This document shows positions 57,201 to 64,000 of a stretch of DNA of 64,000 bases, in pieces. Under the pieces are notes generated by a model. The model made no database searches. It saw only the letters and a list, made by a program, of their open reading frames with translations, and was not told where the DNA came from. The stretch's first letter is position 1; each line of letters opens with the position of its first letter. The position numbers were made by a program, and so were the translations under genes. The stretch covers positions 4,314,579 to 4,378,578 of the forward strand of contig NW_024735503.1 of NCBI RefSeq assembly GCF_018991925.1. The letters are read 5' to 3'. The stretch is from Homarus americanus. Taxonomy: Eukaryota > Arthropoda > Malacostraca > Decapoda > Nephropidae.

Positions 57201-60200
57201 TTATTGAAACAAAAGTGAAAGTGGGAACCCAAGAGGATTTTTTATCTTGAATTTCCTTCTGTTACTGTCGTCGCTGATCGCTTGTCCCAGCCTTGAGTCC
57301 GGCCGCCTGGTGAGTGAGAAGTGTGTGTGGGGTGAAGGGTGGTGGGGGGAGTCCACCCACGGGTGCTGGTGGTACTCATTAACACCACTGAAGCCGGGTT
57401 GTCTGTGTGGGTGATGGGCGAAGGAAGAAATGGTGGCTGCTGCAGGGAGGAGATCCTCTGTAGAGGCTGCTGGCTGTTGCAGGGAGGATTTCTGCTGTTC
57501 CTGTGGGTGATAACTTGATGGTGAGGAACCCTGGTCTTCAGAAATGCTGGGTGAAGGCTCGGTTCTTTTGTGCTTGTCAGGATGTGTTGACTGTGAGTTG
57601 TCAGAACCGGTCTTGTAGACAGGACTGGCGCTACTTTTTTGTTGATTTTCGTAAGTAAAAACTAGATTTGGTTGAAGTCCTTCATCTGTTGACTGCTGCT
57701 GCGAATCTTGGTCACTGACTTGTTGATTGGCGTCAAAAGTGGATTCAGACAGATTAACAACTTGACTGGTAACCTGATACGAGAGTTGACTGTCTTTCTG
57801 TTCACCACTCTGACTGTCAGGGTCTTGAGAATTTTGTAAAGTTGACTGGTGACGAGAACTGTCGTCGATTGTTTGTTGTGAAATGTTATGTTCATGTACC
57901 GTACGTTGGTCGAGGTTCTCAGTCACCGAATGTTCAAGAATCTGTTGGTTGGGAAACTGAGAGTTAGCTCCTTGAGGACTGAAGGCTGTCTCACTACCTC
58001 TCCGAATAGAAGGTACATCATCAAGACAGCGAACCTGACCTTCTGGACACAAGGGCAAAAATCCGTAATTGATCACATCAGCCCTGAATGATCCGTACCG
58101 GCGTTTGCAAGTTCTGATGACAGTACATGGAACCACTTCGACTACAGTGGTTTTAGATTCGCCGTTGTGATGTGTGACTGGTAAATGTGTTGGTGCTGCA
58201 GTATTCTTGCTGTCCTTCACTGTAAGTAGGTCAGAACCAGTTTGAGGGACGGGAGCAAAATTCTGAGACTCTGTTCTCAGGGAAGCTTTTGAAGGAACAT
58301 CAACTTCGGGTTCTGGTATAAATGCCACATTATTTATGAAACAATTAAATCTGACGGGACCAGCGTAGTTGTCAAGGCACCGAACTTTGCCCTCAACACA
58401 CTCCGGTGGAAACCCGTAAACACAAGTGTCCAAAGGATCGTCAGTGTGAGGGCGGGAACACTTGGTGACGGGCACACAGTGAAGCTCAACAAAGTGTCTT
58501 TTATCGTCTCCTTCACTCTGCATTGGCAGCTGAGAAAGGTGTGCGAGGTGGCCAAGCATGGAAGGAACGTCATCGGCAGACGGAGACAGAGGCATGATGT
58601 TAGCCAGGATGGGTGGCGTCCCAGGTGGCGTGGCAAACGGTACATCAGAAAACATTGGTCTATCTGGCTTTGGCGATTGCTGGTACACATGTAGGATTAG
58701 TGCATCGTCAGTCGAAGAAACCACCTGTGACTGTATTTCTGGGAGATACAGGGATAAATTAACAGGAGAGGAGTTCGCCGACTCAAATAAATGGAAGGGA
58801 AGTTTTGATAACAAGAGGTCTGGTTGGTGTTCTGGAGAGGTGACAGCCAGTTGTAGCGGCGGTGAAGAAGAGACGAACGACGAAGAAGATATATGTGGAG
58901 GTGGAGAGACCGAGGGTGAAGGTATAAAGAAGTACGGCGCCAACCAACTTGAAGTGGAATATAGAGGATGGTCGGAGGTTGATGTAGAATTGAAAGCTTG
59001 CTGTGCAGTTTCCTCACTCACAGTCGAAGCTTTGGAGCAGTGTGGGGAGTTCTCGTCACTACAGGAAGAGGTGGGTGGTGAGGGCGTGGTGGACGACAAC
59101 TTCTGTGCCTCCTTTATCATGGATGAGATAAACTGGCCTAAGAGATGGTGTGAAGATTCTGACTGAGGGTGTTGTGGTGCTGTGTATGATGGCTCAGGGA
59201 CGTGTTGTGATGATTCTTCCAAGACGTGTTGTGATGATTCTTCCAGGACGTGTTGTGATGATAAAAGAGATGATGCTTGGTGTGATGGTGTCGATGATGT
59301 ATGTTGTGACTCAGAAGAATGTAAATCGGAATCAGGTGTGTCTAAATTGACCTCGGATCGTGGAAGCTGCAAAAAATCATAATCTAAGTGAAACGTGGTA
59401 GATGAAGGGGCCGAGGACCCAGGTGCTGGAAGTGGTGGTAAATACCCGAGTTCAAGAGAAGGAATCTGGATGTTTGAATCAATGGAAGGTGTTAATATAT
59501 CTGTAGATGTTCCTCCACTTCCACTTCCAGAACCTGTGATACTTCCAAAACTGCCACCACTTATACTTCCAGAACCTGTGGTACTTCCAAAACTGCCACC
59601 ACTTATACTTCCAGAACTGATGCTACTTCCAAAAATGCCTCCACTTCCAGAACCTGTGGTACTTCCAAAAATGCCTCCACTTCCACTTCCAGAACTGGTG
59701 CTACTTCCAAAAATGCCTCCACTTCCACTTCCAGAACCTGTGGTACTTCCAAAAATGCCTCCACTTCCACTTCCAGAACCTGTGATACTTCCAAAACTGC
59801 CTACACCTCCACTTCCAGAACTGATGCTACTTCCAAAAATGCCTTCACTTCCAGAACCTGTGGTACTTCCAAAGATGACTCCACTTCCAGAACCTGTAGT
59901 ACTTCCAAAGGTGCCTCCACTTCCAGAACCTGTAGTACTTCCAAAGGTGCCTCCACTTCCACTTCCAGAACCCGTAGTACTTCCAAAACTGCCTCCACTT
60001 CCACTACCAGAACCTGTACTACTTCCAAAGGTGCCTCCACTTCCAGAACCTATAGTACTTCCAAAACCCGTAGTGCTTCCAAAGGTACCTCCACTCTCAC
60101 TTCCAGAACCTGCAGTACTTCCAAAGGAGCCTTCACTTCCAGAACCTGTAGTACTTCCAAAGGTGCCTCCACTTCACTTCAGAACCTGCAGTACTTCCAA

Positions 60201-61689
60201 AGCCTTCACTTCAGAACCTGTAGTACTTCCAAAGGTGCTCACTTCAGAACCTGTGTAGGTGCCTTCCAAGTGTGCCTCCACTTCCAGAACCTGTAGTGCT
60301 TCAAAGGTGCCACTTCTTCCAGAACCTGTAAGAACTTCCAGAACCTGTAGTACTTCAAAGGTGCCTCCACTTCCTTCAGAACCTGGAAGTACTTCCAAAA
60401 ATACCTCCCTTCCAGAACCTGTAGTGCTTCCAAATATGCCGCTACTTCCAGAACCTGTAGTACTTCCAAAGTTGCCTCCACTTCCAGAACCTGTAGTACT
60501 TCAAGGTGCCTCCACTTCCACTTCCCTGTAGTGCTTCCAAGGGCCTCCACTTCCACTTCCAGAACACACCTTTCGAACCTTCCTCCCTTCCAGAACCTGT
60601 AGTACTTCCAAATGCCTCCACTTCAGAACCTGTCCTCCACCTGTAGTACTTCAAGGTGCCTCCACTTCCAGAACCTGTGCCTCCACTTCCACTTCCCTGT
60701 ACTTCAGTTCTTCCAAGAACTTCAGAACCTGTAGTACTTCCAAGGTGCCTCCACTAAACTTCCACCTCCACTTCAGAAGTACTTCAAAGGGCCTCCACTT
60801 CAGAACCTGTAGTGCTTCCCAAAATTCTGCCTCCACTGAACCTGTCTGGCTTCTCTTCACTCAGAACCTGAAGTACTTCCAAAGAACCTGTAGTACTTCC
60901 AAGATGCCGTACTTCCAGAACCTGTAGTACCAAAGGTGCCTCCTCCACTTCCAGAACCAGTAGTACTTCCAAAGGTGCCTCCACTTCCAGAACCTGTAGT
61001 ACTTCCAAAGGTGCCTCCACTTCCACTTCCAGAACCTGAAGTACTTCCAAAAATACCTCCACTTCCAGAAGCTGTAGTACTTACAAAGATGCCGCTACTT
61101 CCAGAACCTGTAGTACTTCCAAAAGTGCCTCCACTTCCAGAACCTGTAGTACTTCCATAGGTGCCTCCACTTCCACTTCCAGAACCTGTAGTACTTCCAA
61201 AGGTGCCTCCACTGCCAGAACCCGTTGTACTCCCAAGGGTGCCTCCACTTCCAAAACCTGTAGTACTTCCAAATGTGCCTCCACTTCCAGAACCAACATT
61301 GTTTTCATTTCCAGAATTTGCTCCACTACCAAAAGTGGTTCCAGTGTTGAGGTGGTGTATGACCCCGCCAAACACCCCACCTCCTCCTGCTGGTCCCTCG
61401 CCCACCTTCAGCTCTTTCATCATCTCCTCTATAGCTGAGTCGTCGCAGCACCGGACCCTCCAGAAGATGAGACAGGGTGGAAGGTTGCCGTAATTTTGTA
61501 TATCGAGTTCCGAGGACCCGTAGTAGTTAGGACACACTCTCCGGGTCACACAGGGGCACAGGGCTTCAGCTCGATCGTAGATCATTTTCAGACGGTTTCC
61601 AGATGTCTGCTTCGCCGTCAGCGCCGCCATCATCAGCCACACTCTGGAAAACCGACGTTAAGAATATATTGAAAAAAGTAGAATAACAT

Positions 61690-61726
<37 letters not shown>

Positions 61727-63409
61727 TCAATATTAATAATAATAATAGTAGTAGTAATATATAATCGGTCATTGATTTGGTTCTATAAGAAAACAATAGT
61801 ATAACCAGATGAGTACACACACACACACACACACACAGTTTCGAGAGAAAAAAATTACTTAATTTTTGTACCACGTGAGACAAGCATAGGCAGAGTATAA
61901 TACAAAGCATCCTGTCACTCACCCGAAGAACGAGAGGTATTTAGTAAATGTTCATTAAATATTTCACCAATCTACTACCGATTCAATACAATCCACTTCC
62001 AATCTTTTGCAAATCCATTACAATCTGCTGCCAATCTATTACAATTCACTACCAATCCATTACAATCCGCTACCAATCTGCTTCCAATCCATTACAATCT
62101 GCTACAAATCTACTGCCAGTACATTACAATCGACTACCAATCCATTACAATCCGCTACCAATCCATTACAATCCACTACCAATCTGTTGCTAATCCATTA
62201 TAATCCACTACTAATCCATTACAATCTGCTACCAATCCACTCAGTATTCATGTGCTGGCCTGCTAAGCAAATCTGATAGGCCCGTTACTGTACTGTAGTT
62301 CTGTAGAGTAACGGGTTGTGTAATGATTGTTTACCAGACCATAGCTCACAGCTCAGAGAAGAACAACACGTAACAGTAAGTAGATGCGGAGGTGTACACC
62401 CTCGTAAGTTGACCCACCCTTTATAATTAAAGTGAGATTAAGATATGACCCAGCAGAGGTCACGGTCACAATGATACAGAGTTCTCACCGCCACCTGATT
62501 AGTCAAACCGGTGTCATGACCATTTTAACACAAGAAACTACCCTCCAGCCCGCACCATGCACCTGATCAAACTCAGCTCTCTCGACACACCCAGAATAGT
62601 GTTAATTAGTAACGACATCTGCCGGCCTGACACCGCCAATATAAGGGGCCGACAGCTCCTTCCCCGACACAAGGGAGCGACAGACCTAAGAGGCAGACGG
62701 AGTCACACTCGTCAGCAGTCAAGGTTGGGAAGGGAACATTCAGCCCAGCACCGAGTCCCCAGCTAGCAAAGTCTCCCACAGGAGACAGAGTCCAGCACCC
62801 GCCGGGACCACTCTCTTCAGCAGCACCTGCAGACATTCCTCAGCTGCTGGGCCTTCCTCAAGTCACACGTGAGTCATTGTCAGAGCGATCCCTAGGGTGA
62901 GTTACTTACGGTGGGAAGTGTATCCATTTCATGTATGTGTCCAGGATTCTTTGTCTAGTAACGTGGATAGATTTATTAATGTGTCCGTGTCATTCAGTTA
63001 ACTAATAAATAGCTGTACTTAGAAGTGGTGTTTGTAAGATTTCCCTTAGGAATATATTTTATCGGTTAAATAACTACTCGACCACGCTACCAAACTTTAC
63101 AATCCTACAACTATAAATGCTTACTTTACTTGTACTTCTTACCTTACCTTCATTACACGAGTAACAGAGATTTGTAAAAATTAAATGAACGCTGATGATA
63201 GTGAGGATGGTGAGGGAAGGAGGGAAGTAGAGAAGGGAGAAAGGATGGAGGTAGAGAAGGGAGAAAGAAGGTAAAGAGGGAGGGAGGAAGGAGGTAAGGA
63301 AAGAGGAAAGAAGGTGGTAAGGAGGGAGGGAGGGAGGGAGGGAAGCACTACACTTAACAAAACAAACCAATATAAACATGAGTCAATATCAATATTACCT
63401 GATCCACAT
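57201..63409 (-). CDS. Large secreted mucin/silk-like protein with three Cys-motif domains
   Basis: Exon 1 is complement(63399-63409) and ends ATCAG|GTAATA. Exon 2 is complement(57201-61643), entered at GGTTTTCCAG in phase 2. The start gives a signal peptide, MWIRVWLMMAALTA. Domain 1 (residues 33-70) is CPCVTRRVC ... DIQNYGNLPPC ... VRCCDD. About 600 residues of GSGSGGTFGSTT repeats follow (59500-61330), then a Ser/Thr/Pro/Gln-rich region to TAA at 57201. Two more Cys motifs lie inside it (about 58370-58490 and 58016-58130). All three fit C-x5-C-x9-D-x3-Y-G-x4-C-x4,5-V-R-C-x-D. Domain 1 has two extra Cys (CPC, RCC), which makes it resemble arthropod clip-type domains, but I cannot assign it. 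The frame is broken between 60160 and 60950 by small indels in the repeat; I suspect consensus error. An extracellular matrix, cuticle, mucus or adhesive role is inference. Confidence 0.7.
59500..61330 (-). repeat. Coding minisatellite, 30/36-bp units (GSGSGGTFGSTT)
   Basis: Units encode G-S-G-(S-G)n-G-T-F-G-S-T-T on minus, with 6-bp steps from extra Ser-Gly pairs. Clean at 59500-60160 and 60960-61330, ragged between. Overlapping Pro/Leu/Val-rich frames on plus (PEPVVLPKVPPLP) are shadows. Confidence 0.93.
61692..61838. repeat. (AAT)n and (CA)n microsatellites in intron 1 of the large gene
   Basis: (AAT)n at 61692-61722 and around 61733-61748, and (CA)n at 61814-61838. Confidence 0.93.
61965..62240. 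repeat. 21-bp minisatellite (CCATTACAATCCGCTACCAA)
   Basis: About thirteen imperfect 21-bp units with core CCATTACAATC plus TGCTACCAAT or CACTACCAAT variants, inside intron 1 of the large minus-strand gene. Confidence 0.93.
62637..62868 (+). promoter_or_regulatory. Candidate TATA promoter and noncoding first exon on plus
   Basis: CCAATATAAGGGGCC at about 62635-62649 resembles the TATA boxes of the other genes here. A GC-richer, ATG-free stretch follows and ends at a strong donor (TCACAC|GTGAGT at 62869). This could be the 5' UTR exon of a plus-strand gene extending beyond the window. No second exon is seen before 64000. Confidence 0.35.
63190..63345. repeat. Purine-rich low-complexity tract
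   Basis: GGAGGTAGAGAAGGGAGAAA repeated with variations, ending in (GGGA)n, within intron 1 of the large gene. Confidence 0.85.
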
Positions 63410-63589
63410 GGTGACGTCACTCACTCAACACGTCCTCCCAGATGATAAACAACACCGGCCACGTCCTATAACATGGTAACCACTTCTTTGTTTTGGTGCA
63501 ACACTAAAGAACACTAAGGAGCTAGCCAGGTGATGTAACAGGGAGGACGAACCACTCTGGTCTAGAATCCTACAGCCCGGCAAGACCCT

Positions 63590-63595
63590 CTTATA
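63590..63595 (-). promoter_or_regulatory. TATA box of the large mucin/silk-like gene
   Basis: TATAAG in GGCTATAAGAGGGTC on minus, about 180 bp upstream of the ATG at 63409. A two-codon upstream ORF (ATG TTA TAG) lies near 63472, and a CRE-like TGACGTCA lies just upstream of the main ATG (about 63412-63419). Confidence 0.5.
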
Positions 63596-63745
63596 GCCTG
63601 AGGTTACCTCCGTGTTGCCAGGTAGTGTATTTCTGACGGGTATTTTTCACTCAGTAACCGTAGGATTATTGTAGCTAATCCGGTCACCCTTTGGCTGAGG
63701 GATTTCCTCCCGGGTGTTTTTCTCCACTCGACTTCCCACGGTGTT

Positions 63746-63749
<4 letters not shown>

Positions 63750-63798
<49 letters not shown>
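63750..63798. repeat. (GA)n microsatellite
   Basis: About 24 GA repeats. Confidence 0.97.
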
Positions 63799-63803
<5 letters not shown>

Positions 63804-63821
63804 GACGCTTGAATGATCATG

Positions 63822-63824
<3 letters not shown>

Positions 63825-63907
<83 letters not shown>
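63825..63907. repeat. (AAT)n microsatellite
   Basis: About 27 AAT repeats. The remaining 63908-64000 is AT-rich with no recognised feature. Confidence 0.97.
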
Positions 63908-63908
<1 letters not shown>

Positions 63909-64000
63909 AGGTGGTAATAGTAGTAGTACAGGTAGTAGTTTGTGATAATTAGGTCCAAATAAATTTGTATATCTGCTTTGTTGATTTGGATTTTTTTGTA

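Noticed and set aside
59395..60258. Plus-strand frame of PEPVVLPKVPPLP repeats
   Set aside because: It is antisense to the GSGSGGTFGSTT coding repeat. The minus strand has the signal peptide, splice sites and Cys motifs.
62557..62766. 69-codon plus-strand frame beginning MHLIKLSS
   Set aside because: It starts upstream of the TATA-like box, is Arg/His rich without a domain, and is more easily read as promoter plus 5' UTR.

Overview
The window looks like a repeat-laden stretch of an arthropod nuclear genome, most likely a decapod crustacean. This is inferred from very dense microsatellites and minisatellites, many CCTAA/TTAGG pentamers (the ancestral arthropod telomere motif), CR1-type and RTE-like LINEs, and intron-containing genes with GT-AG splice sites and TATA boxes. 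There is no bacterial operon structure, no rRNA and no CRISPR. Two runs of exactly 100 N (15036-15135 and 52336-52435) are scaffold gaps.

Layout. 1-6.2 kb: minisatellites (21-bp, GA-rich, a 38-bp array carrying an AP-1-like site) with some unique DNA. 6.2-10.1 kb: a GGGCTGGCAG-type minisatellite interrupted by 5'-truncated LINEs. 10.3-14.4 kb: a 20-bp minisatellite, a 3-kb polypyrimidine tract and further minisatellites. 15.1-23.5 kb: a 33-bp satellite with a higher-order period of about 2.2 kb. 23.5-25.5 kb: a stretch that reads as a base-by-base blend of that satellite with the 26.1-28.0 kb sequence, probably a consensus artefact. 26.6-30.4 kb: an almost full-length dead CR1-family LINE inside a GATA array. 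31.1-37.7 kb: two RTE-like LINE copies, one carrying a nested LINE tail. 42.5-54.6 kb: a CT-rich satellite of about 33 bp, a gap, and a 15-bp satellite.

Genes. Four genes are supported. Two are small three-exon genes lying head to head (32425-32966 minus, and plus from about 38250 to 39431). Each encodes a predicted secreted peptide of exactly 81 residues with the same intron phases, so they are probably paralogues. A dead LINE now fills most of the space between their promoters. At 54.6-55.5 kb on minus are the first two exons of a secreted protein resembling the prodomain and start of an astacin metalloprotease; its remaining exons are not seen. At 57.2-63.4 kb on minus is a large two-exon gene for a secreted mucin- or silk-like protein: signal peptide, Cys-motif domain, long GSGSGGTFGSTT repeat, Ser/Thr/Gln/Pro-rich region with two more copies of the Cys motif. 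A candidate noncoding first exon with a TATA box lies on plus at 62.6-62.9 kb inside that gene's first intron.

The two paralogous peptides, the three-copy Cys-motif protein and a CCTAA-carrying inverted-repeat element (four copies) are the best candidates for undescribed biology. The blended and noisy satellite stretches should be treated as assembly problems first.
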